Notes: generated from the sequence alone by a model not told the origin. A DNA stretch of 64,000 bases from Shinella zoogloeoides (GCF_003574625.1 NZ_QNUJ01000002.1:1-64000); one strand, 5' to 3'. Positions 25,886-35,814 are shown, counted from the first letter of the stretch. Numbers and translations: made by a program.

Positions 25886-27367
25886 TTAGACCGTGTGAGG
25901 CAATGCGTAGCCGCGCTTGCCCAGTTTGATGAATGTCGACTTCACCTCGGTGAACTCAAGAAGGCCATCCATGCCGTTCTCGCGGCCGAGACCGCTTTCC
26001 TTGAAGCCGCCGAACGGCATCTGAACCGAGGTTTCGAGGAACGTATTGACGTAGACCGTCCCGCTCTTGAGTTCACGGGAGACCTGGATCGCCTTGTCGA
26101 TGTCCTTCGTCCAGACGCCGTTGCCGAGTCCGTAATTGGTATCGTTCGCAAGCTTGATCGCTTCCTCCGCGGTCTTGAAGGTGGTGACGGCAAGAACCGG
26201 TCCGAAAATCTCTTCGCGGAAGATTGTCATTTCCGGCGTAACGCCGGAGAAGATGGTCGGAGCAACGAAATAGCCCTTGCCGAGACCATTATTGGTCAGG
26301 CGTTCGCCGCCGATCTCCAGTTTTGCACCTTGCTCGATACCCGTCCTGATGTAGCCGAGTACCTTTTCCATGTGCTGTTCATGGATCAGCGCACCGACGT
26401 CAGCCTGTTCGTCGTCCGGAAGGCCGATACGGATTTTCCTCGAGCGTTCGACAAGCTGCCTGATGAAATCGTCGGCAATGGACTCCTCAATCAGCAGGCG
26501 GGTCCCTTGAACGCATTCCTCACCCTGGTTGAGAATATAGCCGAATGCGATGCCGTCGATGGCCGAGTCGATGTCGGCATCAGCGAAGACGATGTTCGCC
26601 GCCTTGCCCCCGAGCTCCAGGCCGACGCGCTTCATCTGCTCCGCACAACGCTGCGCGATCCGCTTGCCGACCACGGTCGAACCCGTGAAGGAAATCATGT
26701 CGACACCGGGGTGACCCGTGAGAGCCTCGCCAACGGTACGGCCGGAGCCTGTCACCACATTGATCACGCCGTCCGGAATGCCGGCTTCCCTGGCCAGCGC
26801 AGCGACCTCGAGCGTCGTGCCCGCGGTCAGCTCCGACGGCTTGATGACGACCGTGCAGCCGGCTGCCAGCGCGAAGGGAAGCTTCTGGAAGAGCGTGACG
26901 AGCGGGAAATTCCAGGGCGTGATCATGCCGATGACGCCGCGGGGCTCTCGGCTCACCAGACCGAGGTTCGCATCCCCGATATTGTTCACGAGGTCGCCCG
27001 GAATCTGGTAGGCGAGAGCGGCAGCGTAACGCCCGAGCTCGATGGCCCATTCCGTCTCGCCCTTCGCGAAGCGAATGGGCTTGCCGACTTCCTCGGCCTC
27101 GATCGTCGCGAGCCTGTCGGTGTCGCGCACGATCAGTTCAAGCCAGCGGGTGATAGCCTTGGCGCGCTCCGAACCGGGAATGCCGGACCAGATCGACCGG
27201 TTGTCGAAGGCTGCCCGAGCTGCCGCGACGGCCGCACCGACCTCCCCTTCGCCACCTTCCGCGAAACGGGCGAGCGGCGCACCGTGAGCGGGCGAAGTCC
27301 GTTCAATCGTCCTGGCTGTCTTGAGCCACCCGCCGTTGATCCACAATCCATATTCTCTAACGGTCAT
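25886..27367 (-). CDS. NAD(P)-dependent aldehyde dehydrogenase
   Basis: A 493-residue aldehyde dehydrogenase of the betaine-aldehyde/general ALDH superfamily. Catalytic residues are Asn153 (TPWNFP), Glu251 (LELGGK) and Cys286 (NQGEECVQGTR); the coenzyme motif is FTGSTVVGKR. It ends the leftward operon that starts with the CUT1 binding protein, so the aldehyde probably derives from the imported compound. The GMC oxidoreductase at 34058, under the same LacI operators, could make the aldehyde from an alcohol (inference). Confidence 0.92.
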   Translation of the reverse strand: MTVREYGLWINGGWLKTARTIERTSPAHGAPLARFAEGGEGEVGAAVAAARAAFDNRSIWSGIPGSERAKAITRWLELIVRDTDRLATIEAEEVGKPIRFAKGETEWAIELGRYAAALAYQIPGDLVNNIGDANLGLVSREPRGVIGMITPWNFPLVTLFQKLPFALAAGCTVVIKPSELTAGTTLEVAALAREAGIPDGVINVVTGSGRTVGEALTGHPGVDMISFTGSTVVGKRIAQRCAEQMKRVGLELGGKAANIVFADADIDSAIDGIAFGYILNQGEECVQGTRLLIEESIADDFIRQLVERSRKIRIGLPDDEQADVGALIHEQHMEKVLGYIRTGIEQGAKLEIGGERLTNNGLGKGYFVAPTIFSGVTPEMTIFREEIFGPVLAVTTFKTAEEAIKLANDTNYGLGNGVWTKDIDKAIQVSRELKSGTVYVNTFLETSVQMPFGGFKESGLGRENGMDGLLEFTEVKSTFIKLGKRGYALPHTV

Positions 27368-27402
27368 CGGTATTTCCTTTCAATTTTCTGCGGCGACGGT
27401 GG

Positions 27403-28488
27403 TCAGTGGCGCACCACGGCGTCATCGTTGGCCACGACACGCAGCAATTCGGACGGAGCGACAACTCCGATCGTGTCTCCCGCCTTCACCGTGGTCCTGT
27501 CGGTGACGATGACGAAGCGGACGTCACCCACGCTGACATAGATGTTCGTGGTCTGCCCGAGCGGCTCGACCAGCTCGACAAGCGCGTCCGTCGCGCCCTG
27601 TGCGCCGGCTTTCGCAACGATCAGGTGCTCCGGCCGGATGCCCAGGAGCAGGCCGCCGTTGCCGTCAACGATCTGTGCTGCGAACGCGCGCTCGTCGTCG
27701 CAAAGCGAATGGGCAAAGTTCGGAAGGATGCAGGTAACGGTGCCACCGGCCTTGAGCTGCGCGGGGAACAGGTTCATCGGCGGCGACCCGATGAATTCCG
27801 CGACGAAGCGCGTCTTGGGCCGGTCATAGATTTCGAGCGGCGAGGCCACCTGGACCATGTTGCCCCTGCTCATGACCGCGATGCGGTCCGCCATCGCCAT
27901 CGCTTCGATCTGGTCGTGCGTGACGTAGATCGTGGTGATGCCGAGGTTCGTGACAAGCTTCTTGATTTCCGTGCGCATGACGGCGCGCAGCTTTGCGTCA
28001 AGATTGGACAACGGCTCGTCCATGAGGAATACCTTGGGGTTGCGAACGAGCGCCCGCGCGAGCGAAACGCGCTGACGCTGGCCTCCCGAAAGCTGCGACG
28101 GCTTGCGCTGGAGCAGTTCGCCAAGCCCGAGCTTTTCAGCGGTGTCCTCCACCTTGCGTGCACGCTCGCGAACGTCGAGCTTGCGGATCTTCAGGGGAAA
28201 CTCGATGTTCTTGAAGACCGTCATGTTCGGGTAGAGACCGTAGTCTTGGAACGCCATGGCGATATCGCGGTGGCGAGGCTCGGCGTAGGTCATGTCGGCG
28301 CCGTCGATGCTGATGCGGCCGGCTGTGGGAAGCTCCAGGCCGGCGACCATGCGCAGGGTCGTGGTCTTTCCGCAGCCCGAAGGACCGAGCATCACGAAGA
28401 ACTCGCCATCCTTGATATCGACGGAAACGCCGTTGACGACCTTCAGCGCGCCGAACTGCTTGTAGACGGTATCGATATTGATTGCCAT
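27403..28488 (-). CDS. CUT1-type ABC transporter, ATP-binding subunit (UgpC/MalK-like)
   Basis: A 361-residue ATPase with Walker A GPSGCGKTT (35-43), signature LSGGQRQR (133-140) and Walker B in VFLMDEP, then a C-terminal TOBE domain typical of UgpC/MalK proteins. It lies between the second permease and the aldehyde dehydrogenase gene. It should energise import by the two preceding permeases. Confidence 0.92.
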   Translation of the reverse strand: MAINIDTVYKQFGALKVVNGVSVDIKDGEFFVMLGPSGCGKTTTLRMVAGLELPTAGRISIDGADMTYAEPRHRDIAMAFQDYGLYPNMTVFKNIEFPLKIRKLDVRERARKVEDTAEKLGLGELLQRKPSQLSGGQRQRVSLARALVRNPKVFLMDEPLSNLDAKLRAVMRTEIKKLVTNLGITTIYVTHDQIEAMAMADRIAVMSRGNMVQVASPLEIYDRPKTRFVAEFIGSPPMNLFPAQLKAGGTVTCILPNFAHSLCDDERAFAAQIVDGNGGLLLGIRPEHLIVAKAGAQGATDALVELVEPLGQTTNIYVSVGDVRFVIVTDRTTVKAGDTIGVVAPSELLRVVANDDAVVRH

Positions 28489-28500
28489 TTCGAGAATTCC

Positions 28501-29340
28501 TTACCCTTTGACCGCGCCGAGCGTGAGGCCGCGGACGAGGTAGCGTTGCATCAGAAGAACGAGGACGACGACGGGAAGCGACATCATCACGCCGGCTGCG
28601 GAGGCGAGGCCCCAGGCGATGGCCTTTGGCTTGATCGCGTTGGCGGCGATGACGGGAAGCGTCTTGGCCTCCTGCGAGGTCAGCATGCTGGCGAGCAGGA
28701 ACTCGTTCCAGGCGAACATGAAGACGATGACCATCGTCGCGGCGAGGCCCGGCAACAGAAGCGGAAGCGTGACGCGCCAGAAGGTTTCGAAGCGGCTGCA
28801 GCCGTCGATCATCGCCGCCTCCTCGATGGACTGCGGAATATCCTGGATGAAGACGCGCATGACCCAGACGACGAAGGGCAGGCCGGAGAGGGCGTAAGCC
28901 GCGATCAGCAGCCAGGGCGTATCGAAAATCCCCAGCTGGCGGGCGATGATGAACATCGGAATGACGCTCACGATCGGCGGCAGCATGCGGATCGAAAGGA
29001 TCTCGAAGGCGAGGAATTCCTTGCCCTTGACGTCGAAGCGGGCGAGCGCGTAGGCCGCCATCGTTCCCGCCGCCATCGCGATGCAGGTGGCGAGGCCGAC
29101 GATCAGCGCGCTGTTCAGCAGGGCCTGCCATGCGTTCAGCTCGGTGAAGAGCTGTGTATAGTTCGCCAGGGTCGGCGAGAAGCTCCAGACCGGGGGATAG
29201 GCCGAAATGTCGACTTCACTCTTGAAGGAGGAAGTCACCATCCAGAAAATCGGAAACGCGAAGAAGAGCGCGGCGGCGATCGCCAAGCCATATGCAGCCA
29301 GCGCGCCGGCGCCGCTCTTGAGAATTCGGCTGTTCGACAT
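28501..29340 (-). CDS. CUT1-type ABC transporter, permease (MalG-like)
   Basis: A 279-residue permease with six predicted membrane segments and the EAA loop (SIEEAAMIDGCSRFETFWRVTLP). It ends with the RGLTLGAVKG tail common to MalG-type permeases. The ATG at 29340 follows GAGGAG; earlier in-frame sequence is a shadow of the neighbouring permease. It pairs with the MalF-like subunit immediately upstream. Confidence 0.92.
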   Translation of the reverse strand: MSNSRILKSGAGALAAYGLAIAAALFFAFPIFWMVTSSFKSEVDISAYPPVWSFSPTLANYTQLFTELNAWQALLNSALIVGLATCIAMAAGTMAAYALARFDVKGKEFLAFEILSIRMLPPIVSVIPMFIIARQLGIFDTPWLLIAAYALSGLPFVVWVMRVFIQDIPQSIEEAAMIDGCSRFETFWRVTLPLLLPGLAATMVIVFMFAWNEFLLASMLTSQEAKTLPVIAANAIKPKAIAWGLASAAGVMMSLPVVVLVLLMQRYLVRGLTLGAVKG

Positions 29341-29351
29341 GAGCGATCTCC

Positions 29352-30299
29352 TCAGCGGTTTTCTTTGTCGGCGACCAGCTTCAGGAAGCCGGTGAGATTC
29401 ACGAAGACGAGGACGACGACGAGCACGATGACAAGGGCGATCCACGAGAGCGCCGAGCCGTAACCCAGATCGAAGATGCGGAAGTTCACCCGCTGGAGAT
29501 AGACGCTGAGGAGGTCCGTCGCGAAGTCCGGGCCGCCGCGCGTGATGATGTAGACGGTGTCATAGGTGCGGAAGGCGTCGACGATGCGAAGAAGGGTCGC
29601 AATGACGATCACCGGCTTCAGCATCGGCAGGGTCACGTTCATGAACGTGGCAAGGTGCCCTGCCCCATCGATCGCGGCGGCTTCGAACGGGCTCTTGGGG
29701 AGAGAGCGGAGCCCTGCGAAGATGATGATGAACATGAACGGCGTCCACTGCCAGACGTCGACGAGGATCACCGAGGCGAGCGCGCTCGAGGGTGAACTGG
29801 CCCAGGACAGATGGCTCACACCGATCAGCGAGAGCAAATAGTTCAGGACGCCGAGATCAGGCATCATCATCGTGCGCCACGTGATGCCGACGGCGATCGG
29901 CGTGATCAGCATCGGAATGAGCAGGAAGGTGCGCAGGACCACGAAGCCGAAACGGTACTGATTGAACAACAGCGCCAGAAGCACGGCCAACGTCAGGGAA
30001 AGCGCAACGCTGATTGCCGTGAAGGCGAGGGTCAGGCCGACGGAGTACCAGAACTGGCCATCGCCGAAGGCGCGGGCGTAGTTCGCGAACCCGATAAACG
30101 AGTAGGACGTGCCGAATGTCGGGTTGTAATTGGTCAGCGATATGTAGAGCGAATGCAGCAGCGGATAGAGGCCGACGATCGTCATGATGATCATCGTCGG
30201 CGCAAGCAGGAGCGTGGGAACGCTCTTCTCGCCCGCGCGGACTGCCTTCGTCGCACCCAGCTGCAAAGCCGGTGCGTTGATGGTGCCACTTTTGGCCAT
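29352..30299 (-). CDS. CUT1-type ABC transporter, permease (MalF-like)
   Basis: A 315-residue inner-membrane permease with six hydrophobic segments; the EAA loop is in SPFEAAAIDGAGHLATFMNVTLP. The ATG at 30299 is preferred; a TTG five codons upstream is possible. It follows the binding-protein gene after 60 bp containing a strong perfect hairpin, and precedes the MalG-like permease by 11 bp. Confidence 0.92.
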   Translation of the reverse strand: MAKSGTINAPALQLGATKAVRAGEKSVPTLLLAPTMIIMTIVGLYPLLHSLYISLTNYNPTFGTSYSFIGFANYARAFGDGQFWYSVGLTLAFTAISVALSLTLAVLLALLFNQYRFGFVVLRTFLLIPMLITPIAVGITWRTMMMPDLGVLNYLLSLIGVSHLSWASSPSSALASVILVDVWQWTPFMFIIIFAGLRSLPKSPFEAAAIDGAGHLATFMNVTLPMLKPVIVIATLLRIVDAFRTYDTVYIITRGGPDFATDLLSVYLQRVNFRIFDLGYGSALSWIALVIVLVVVLVFVNLTGFLKLVADKENR

Positions 30300-30320
30300 T
30301 TTCAAGTTCCCCAATAGAAA

Positions 30321-30345
30321 CGGGCATGGCCAGCAGCCATGCCCG
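30321..30345 (-). other. Strong stem-loop after the CUT1 binding-protein gene
   Basis: Perfect 10-bp arms CGGGCATGGC (30321-30330) and GCCATGCCCG (30336-30345), 5-nt loop, followed on the leftward strand by TTTCTATT. It may act as a partial terminator or 3' stabiliser, raising binding-protein yield relative to the permeases. Confidence 0.6.
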
Positions 30346-30359
30346 CGACACGCTTTCGG

Positions 30360-31661
30360 TCAGGTGCGGATGACGGAAGCCAGCGCGGCCTCGGCGTCTT
30401 CCATCGCCTGTTGAGGTGTCTTGCGACCGTTCACGCCCGCAAGGATGTTTTCGTAGAGCACCCGCTGCACTTCGACCGCATTGGTCAGGCGGTACGGCGG
30501 GATCGAAACCGGGGTCGTACCGCGTGCCGGGAAGTCCCGGAAAGCCTGCAGCATCGGCACCTTGGCGACGATTTCAGGATTGTCGATGTCCGCCTGGAGG
30601 CAAAGCGACGACTCGCCGTTCTCGCGGAACAGCTCGTAGGCCTGTCCTTCACTCATCCACTTGAGGAACTTGTAGGCCTCCGCCTTGTTTTCCGACGCGG
30701 CATTGATGAGGATCGACCAGCCGCCGACCATCTGCTGTTCGAACTTCTCCGTCGGCGAGACAGTGTAACCGAACTTGCCCTTGAACGGACCGTCCTCGAT
30801 GCCGACGATGACGTCCGACCAGGTGATCATCATTGCAGCCTTGCCCTGCTGCATGATGGAGGAGCCTTCCGCATAGTCGAAGCCTTCGACGCCCTTCGGC
30901 GTGAAGGGCAGCACCTCGCGCAGGCGCTCGATCGCGCGGGCGCCCTGGCCCTCGGAATTGAACACCACCTTGTTGTTTTCGTCGAGCACGCCGTCGTCGT
31001 TCGGGGCGATCTTGGTCATGCCCATCAGTCGGCTGCCCCAGTCGCCGCTCATATGCGCGTCCTGACCGCCGAGCAGCAGGACGTTGCCCGCGACGTCATC
31101 CGAATGCAGCTTCTCGGCCGCGTCGCGATATTCGTCCCAGTTCGTCGGCACCTTCGTGATGCCGGCCTTTTCGAACAGATCCTTGCGATAGACGAAGACC
31201 GGGGTCGTCATGACGAGCGGCAGGCCCCAGCGCTTGCCGTCGTACTCCGTATAGGTCGTGGAGGCAGGCGCAAGTTTGCCCACGCTGATTTCCGGCAGCG
31301 AGGCGTCTTCCGCGCGGATATCCTCGAACGCGCTTGCCCAGCCGTTGCGCAGCGGCTGCCGGATCCAGAGATTGTCGGTGGTGAAGATGTCGAAGGTGCT
31401 GGAACCCTGGCTGAGTTCGATCAGCAGCTTCTCGTAATGGGCTTCATAAGGATTGCCTTCGCCCGTGATCTGCGCGCCGGTATATGCCTTCGCGACGCCA
31501 CCGGTAAGAGCGCCGGCCCAGGCGGTGTTGCTGTTCAGGATGTTCAACGTGCTCGCGGCCCATGCGCGGGTCGCTGGAGATAGCGTTGTCGCCGCCGCCC
31601 CGATGGCCAGCATCTTGAGCAAAGTTCGGCGCTTGAGTTCAGGTGTGAAATGTCCATGCAT
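30360..31661 (-). CDS. CUT1-type ABC transporter, periplasmic binding protein (Tat signal)
   Basis: A 433-residue family 1 solute-binding protein. The N-terminus holds a twin-arginine pair in [19 protein letters not shown], then a cleavage site near WAAST, suggesting Tat export. The mature region has extracellular binding-protein features such as [19 protein letters not shown] and [19 protein letters not shown]. First gene of the operon, divergent from a LacI regulator with a palindromic operator 56 bp upstream. The ligand is probably a sugar, polyol or related compound. Confidence 0.9.
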   Translation of the reverse strand: MHGHFTPELKRRTLLKMLAIGAAATTLSPATRAWAASTLNILNSNTAWAGALTGGVAKAYTGAQITGEGNPYEAHYEKLLIELSQGSSTFDIFTTDNLWIRQPLRNGWASAFEDIRAEDASLPEISVGKLAPASTTYTEYDGKRWGLPLVMTTPVFVYRKDLFEKAGITKVPTNWDEYRDAAEKLHSDDVAGNVLLLGGQDAHMSGDWGSRLMGMTKIAPNDDGVLDENNKVVFNSEGQGARAIERLREVLPFTPKGVEGFDYAEGSSIMQQGKAAMMITWSDVIVGIEDGPFKGKFGYTVSPTEKFEQQMVGGWSILINAASENKAEAYKFLKWMSEGQAYELFRENGESSLCLQADIDNPEIVAKVPMLQAFRDFPARGTTPVSIPPYRLTNAVEVQRVLYENILAGVNGRKTPQQAMEDAEAALASVIRT

Positions 31662-31716
31662 CGTTTGGGCTCCCCAATTTATTGATTGCGCGACGCAGCC
31701 GCCTATGTGCGAGCTA

Positions 31717-31728
31717 GTAAACGTTTAC
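31717..31728. promoter_or_regulatory. LacI-family operator between CUT1 operon and LacI gene
   Basis: Perfect palindrome GTAAACGTTTAC with the central CG typical of LacI/GalR operators. It lies 56 bp upstream of the binding-protein start. Two AAAACGTTTA elements recur at 32911-32948. Confidence 0.75.
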
Positions 31729-31855
31729 CAGAATGCACCAGGAATATCCGTTGTCAATCCGGATTCTGGCGGGGTGATTGAAATCTGAAGAAATACATCC
31801 ATTATGCATGAGCAGCAGGCAAGGACTTAGGCCCCGCAGGAGCAGTAGAAAATCC

Positions 31856-32902
31856 ATGAAAAACAAACGTCAGACCGGGCGCGGGGTAACGGTTCACGAT
31901 GTGGCGAAATTGGCAAACGTATCCATCGCCACGGTCTCTCGCGTGCTCAACAAGCCGGAGAATGTGAACAAGGAAATGTCTGAGCGGGTGCTTAAGGCCG
32001 CGGCACAGCTTGGATACACGACAAATTCCGCCGGCAAGGCCCTGCGCCTGGCGCGCACCCGCACGATCGGCACGCTCCTGCCACGTCTCGACGACCCGAT
32101 CTTTTCCGAACTGGCGCACGGCATCCAGGAAACGCTCTTCGCGCAAGACTATGCGGGCTTTCTTCAGACATCGGGCTACGACAATACAACGATTTTCGAC
32201 GCCGCATTCAGGCTTTTCAACCGTGGGGCCGAAGGATTACTTGTATTTGGACGGGTAGACGACAAACGCTTGCTGGAATTCATCGAGAAAAACCCGATTC
32301 CGGTGCTACAGGTATATTCCTACCTGGAGGGCCACCCTCTGCCCTCCGTCGGAATCGATAATGCAAAATGCACGCAGAAAATCGCGGAGCTCATGCTCCA
32401 GTTCGGGCACAAGGACATCGCGCTGATCTCCGGCCCAACGCAAGGCAACGACAGGCAGCAATCCCGACTGAATGCATATGAGCAGATGATGCGGGACCAC
32501 GACCTGAATACGGTCATGCAGGTCGTCCAGCCCGGATACACCATCAATGACGGCGGGTTGGCGTTTCGCAGGATTATCGAGCAAAATCCAAAGGTTACGG
32601 CCGTAATGTGCAACACCGGCCTTTTGGCCTGCGGGGTTCTTTCCGAGTGCCGGAAACTCGGGATCGACGTCCCCCGCCAGATGTCCGTGAGCGGCTTTGA
32701 AGACATGAGCTTCGCACCCCTCCTCTACCAACCGCTGACGACCCTCTCGGTCCCCGTCGGGGACATGGGGCGCTACGCTGCACGCGCAATGATCGCAAGC
32801 CTTGAGCAAGGCGAAAGCCTGACCTCCATGCAGTTCGAGACCAGCCTGATCTTGCGCAATTCCATCACCGTACCTCCGAAGGCGTCCGACCGCGCGGCAT
32901 GA
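31856..32902 (+). CDS. LacI family transcriptional regulator
   Basis: A 348-residue LacI/GalR repressor. The N-terminal helix-turn-helix VTVHDVAKLANVSIATVSRV is textbook, with hinge sequence AGKALRLARTRTIG, followed by a periplasmic-binding-like sensor domain. The start at 31856 is chosen from domain position; ATGs at 31778 and 31808 would add a basic leader, and the AGGAG seen is 15 bases from this ATG. It stands between two operons that both carry AAACGTTT operators and is their likely regulator. The effector is presumably the CUT1 solute or a product. Confidence 0.9.
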   Translation: MKNKRQTGRGVTVHDVAKLANVSIATVSRVLNKPENVNKEMSERVLKAAAQLGYTTNSAGKALRLARTRTIGTLLPRLDDPIFSELAHGIQETLFAQDYAGFLQTSGYDNTTIFDAAFRLFNRGAEGLLVFGRVDDKRLLEFIEKNPIPVLQVYSYLEGHPLPSVGIDNAKCTQKIAELMLQFGHKDIALISGPTQGNDRQQSRLNAYEQMMRDHDLNTVMQVVQPGYTINDGGLAFRRIIEQNPKVTAVMCNTGLLACGVLSECRKLGIDVPRQMSVSGFEDMSFAPLLYQPLTTLSVPVGDMGRYAARAMIASLEQGESLTSMQFETSLILRNSITVPPKASDRAA

Positions 32903-32910
32903 CGCGAAGA

Positions 32911-32948
32911 GAAAACGTTTATTGACCGCCCACCAGAAAACGTTTACA
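32911..32948. promoter_or_regulatory. Tandem LacI-family operators upstream of the racemase/GMC operon
   Basis: GAAAACGTTTATT (32911-32923) and GAAAACGTTTACA (32936-32948), centres 25 bp apart, between the LacI stop and the proline-racemase-like start. Both share the core of the 31717 palindrome. Confidence 0.7.
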
Positions 32949-33013
32949 AGTCAGCCTCATGAACATCGAACTGGCCTGCCTCAGTTCGACATGCATCATG
33001 GGGATGACGAGGA

Positions 33014-34048
33014 ATGCGCTTCAGCAAAATGATCAATGTCGTCGGCGCCCACGCGGCAGGCGAGCTGAATGAAGTCATAACGGGCGGCGTTCTTCCGGTC
33101 CCCGGCAAGACTATTTTCGAGAAGATGCAGTACCTGGAGAGGAACGGTGACGAGCTTCGTCAGTTTCTCCTCCATGAGCCGCGTGGCAAGGTCTCGCAGT
33201 GCGTGAACCTTGTGCTGCCGGCCACCCATCCGGATGCCGACGCGGGCTTCATCATCATGGAGTCGGAATATTACGTCCCCATGTCCGGCACGAACACCAT
33301 CTGCACGGCTACCGTTCTTCTCGAAACGGGCATGGTGCCGATGATCGAGCCCGTGACGACGCTCACGCTCGAGGCGCCGGCGGGTCTGGTGCGCGTAACG
33401 GCGCAATGCCGTGACGGCAAATGTGAAAGCATTACGTTCGACAACGTGCCCGCCTTCACCATGGCGCTGGACAGGACGATCGAGGTACCGGGCCTCGGCT
33501 CGATGGTCGTCGATGTCGCCTATGGCGGCATGATCTACGTCCTGGTCGATGCCCAAAAGTTGGGCTACGGCATCACCCAGGACGAGGCCGCCGAACTGGT
33601 CGATGTCGGCGAGAAGATCAAGCTGGCGGCGGCCGAGCAGATACCCGCCGTCCACCCGGAAAACCCGGAAATCCACACCATCAACCAGACGCTGTTCGCC
33701 GGCCCGCTCCGCAGCGAGAACGGCGTGAAGCGGGCGAAGAATACAGTGATCGTTTCCCCCGGCAGGCATGACCGGTCGCCCTGCGGAACGGGTACGAGCG
33801 CGCGGCTTGCCGTGATGCACGCGAAGGGGCAGATCGGCGTCGGCGAGAAGTTCGTGCACGAATCCATCATCGGCACCGAGTTCATCGGCGAAATTCTCGG
33901 AACGACGACCGTGGCGGGGCAGACCGCCGTGCGGCCGGCGATCACGGGCTCGGCCTGGATCACCGCTTTCCACCAGTACGTCCTGGATCCGCGCGACCCG
34001 TTCCCGACCGGTTACAAGCTGGGCGACACCTGGAAGACACCAACCTGA
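33014..34048 (+). CDS. Proline racemase family protein (Ser/Cys type, divergent)
   Basis: A 344-residue member of the family that includes proline racemase, 4-hydroxyproline 2-epimerase and trans-3-hydroxyproline dehydratase. The second catalytic site is canonical, DRSPCGTGTSA (Cys257). The first, normally MCGHxT, reads MSGTNT: Ser91 replaces Cys, and the following His is Thr93. Ser/Cys epimerases are known, but loss of the His is unusual, so activity on hydroxyproline is uncertain. First gene of an eight-gene operon behind two LacI operators; no hydroxyproline pathway enzymes (D-hydroxyproline oxidase, deaminase) accompany it. Confidence 0.8.
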   Translation: MRFSKMINVVGAHAAGELNEVITGGVLPVPGKTIFEKMQYLERNGDELRQFLLHEPRGKVSQCVNLVLPATHPDADAGFIIMESEYYVPMSGTNTICTATVLLETGMVPMIEPVTTLTLEAPAGLVRVTAQCRDGKCESITFDNVPAFTMALDRTIEVPGLGSMVVDVAYGGMIYVLVDAQKLGYGITQDEAAELVDVGEKIKLAAAEQIPAVHPENPEIHTINQTLFAGPLRSENGVKRAKNTVIVSPGRHDRSPCGTGTSARLAVMHAKGQIGVGEKFVHESIIGTEFIGEILGTTTVAGQTAVRPAITGSAWITAFHQYVLDPRDPFPTGYKLGDTWKTPT

Positions 34049-34057
34049 GGATAGCGA

Positions 34058-35803
34058 ATGCCATTCTCACAGGAACTCACGCGGGCGACCGTCGAATTAC
34101 GACAGATACGCTCAGGCAACCACAAGACCACGACGGCATTCGGCATGAGCAAGATTTCAAAAACGCCCTCCAGAGGCACCTACGACTACATCATCATCGG
34201 CTCCGGCTCCGCCGGCAGCGTTCTGGCAGGCCGGCTGTCCGAAGACGGCAAGTACCGGGTGCTCCTGCTCGAAGCAGGCCCCTCGGACCAGCACATCCAC
34301 ATCCGCATGCCCGCTGCGCTGCCGCTGCCGCTGGCCAATGACCGCTTCAACTGGTTCTACACCTCCGAGCCTGAACCGTATCTCAACAACCGGACCGTCC
34401 TTGAAGCGCGAGGCCGCGTTCTCGGCGGCTCGTCCTCGATCAACGGCATGAACTGGGTTCGCGGCAATCCCTGGGATTACGACAACTGGGAAGCGCTCGG
34501 CCTCACGGGCTGGAGCTACAAGGATGTCCTTCCCTACTTCCGTAAAGCGGAAACGTCAGACAAGGGCTCGAATAAGTATCGCGGCGGCAAAGGCCCGATG
34601 ATCATCGAGACCTGCAAGGCCGACAGCCCCTTGTACAGGGCGTTCTTGAAGGCCGGCGAACAGGCGGGACATCCCTATATCGAGGACCACAACGCGCTAC
34701 GTCAGGAGGGTGTCCATATCACCCAGCGCAATGTCGGCCACGGTATCCGCTGGAGCACGTCGCAGGCCTACATTCACGCACAGCCGAAACGGGACAATCT
34801 CGACGTCGTCGTCAGCGCGAAAGTCACCAAGATCGAGTTCAACGGCAACCGCGCCGTCGCCGTCAAGGCGACCATCTCCGGCAAGGCATATTCGATCAAT
34901 GTGGACAGGGAAGTTCTTCTCACCGCCGGCGCCCTCAACTCTCCACAGCTCCTGATGCTGAGCGGTATCGGCGACGCCGGGGAACTGCGCAAGCTGTCCA
35001 TTCCGGTCGTCAAGGACCTGCCAGGCGTCGGGCGTGGCCTGAAGGATCACGTCGCCGCCCCCGTCCAGTATCGCGCGACCAAGCCGGTCTCGGTCGTCGG
35101 CCAGCTTACCACTTTCGGTAAGCTCAAGCTCGGCTTGCAGTGGCTTCTGGCCAAGACGGGCCTGGGCGCTACAAACTTCTTCGAGGTCGGCGGCTTCTTC
35201 CGTACCGATCCGAAATTCACGGTTCCGAACGTGCAGCTGGAATTCGTTCCGCTCATCGGCGAGATGCAGCATGGTTCGGTCAATCTGGAGAACGGCTTCC
35301 AGTATTTCATGAGCCTGATGCGACCCAAGAGCGAAGGCCGCGTCTGGCTTGCGAGCGCCGATCCGAACGTCGCACCGAAATTCGTCTTCAACTTCCTTCA
35401 GGACGAGGAAGACCAGAAGCAGGCGATCGCGGCCATCAGGGAAATCCGCCGCATCGTCGCCCAGCCCGCCTGGGACGACATTCGCGGCGAAGAAGTCACG
35501 CCGGGCAAGCAGGTCCAGTCGGATGAAGAACTGCTCGAATTCCTCAGGAAGGAAGCCGGCACCAACTACCATCCATGCTGCAGCTGCCGCATGGGCACCG
35601 ACGACATGTCCGTGGTGGACCCCCATGCCAAGGTCCACGGCTTCGAGAATCTCCGCGTCATCGACGCGTCGATCATGCCCGCCATCGTCAGCGGCAATCT
35701 GAACGCCCCCGTCATCATGATGGCTGAAAAACTCGCGGACGACATTCTCGGCAAAAAGCTGCCGCAGGAGGTCGCCGATTACTATCAGCCGGAAGTCGCG
35801 TAA
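34058..35803 (+). CDS. GMC family FAD-dependent oxidoreductase
   Basis: A 581-residue GMC oxidoreductase. The FAD site is YIIIGSGSAGSVLAGRLS (about residues 44-61), signature 1 is in GRVLGGSSSINGMNWVRG, signature 2 in GALNSPQLLMLSGIG. The catalytic histidine is in NYHPCCSCRMG and asparagine in SGNLNAPVIMM. The start at 34058 has GAGG upstream; a start at 34145 would remove a 29-residue leader. It probably oxidises an alcohol of the imported substrate. It follows the racemase-like gene by nine bases. Confidence 0.9.
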   Translation: MPFSQELTRATVELRQIRSGNHKTTTAFGMSKISKTPSRGTYDYIIIGSGSAGSVLAGRLSEDGKYRVLLLEAGPSDQHIHIRMPAALPLPLANDRFNWFYTSEPEPYLNNRTVLEARGRVLGGSSSINGMNWVRGNPWDYDNWEALGLTGWSYKDVLPYFRKAETSDKGSNKYRGGKGPMIIETCKADSPLYRAFLKAGEQAGHPYIEDHNALRQEGVHITQRNVGHGIRWSTSQAYIHAQPKRDNLDVVVSAKVTKIEFNGNRAVAVKATISGKAYSINVDREVLLTAGALNSPQLLMLSGIGDAGELRKLSIPVVKDLPGVGRGLKDHVAAPVQYRATKPVSVVGQLTTFGKLKLGLQWLLAKTGLGATNFFEVGGFFRTDPKFTVPNVQLEFVPLIGEMQHGSVNLENGFQYFMSLMRPKSEGRVWLASADPNVAPKFVFNFLQDEEDQKQAIAAIREIRRIVAQPAWDDIRGEEVTPGKQVQSDEELLEFLRKEAGTNYHPCCSCRMGTDDMSVVDPHAKVHGFENLRVIDASIMPAIVSGNLNAPVIMMAEKLADDILGKKLPQEVADYYQPEVA

Positions 35804-35814
35804 GGAGACATTCC

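Noticed and set aside
27406-29463. A 685-codon open frame on the plus strand over the CUT1 genes.
   Set aside because: Antisense to ATPase and permease genes with Walker and EAA motifs; composition is that of a shadow frame. The frames at 25799-27541 (+) and 36995-38941 (-) were rejected for the same reason.
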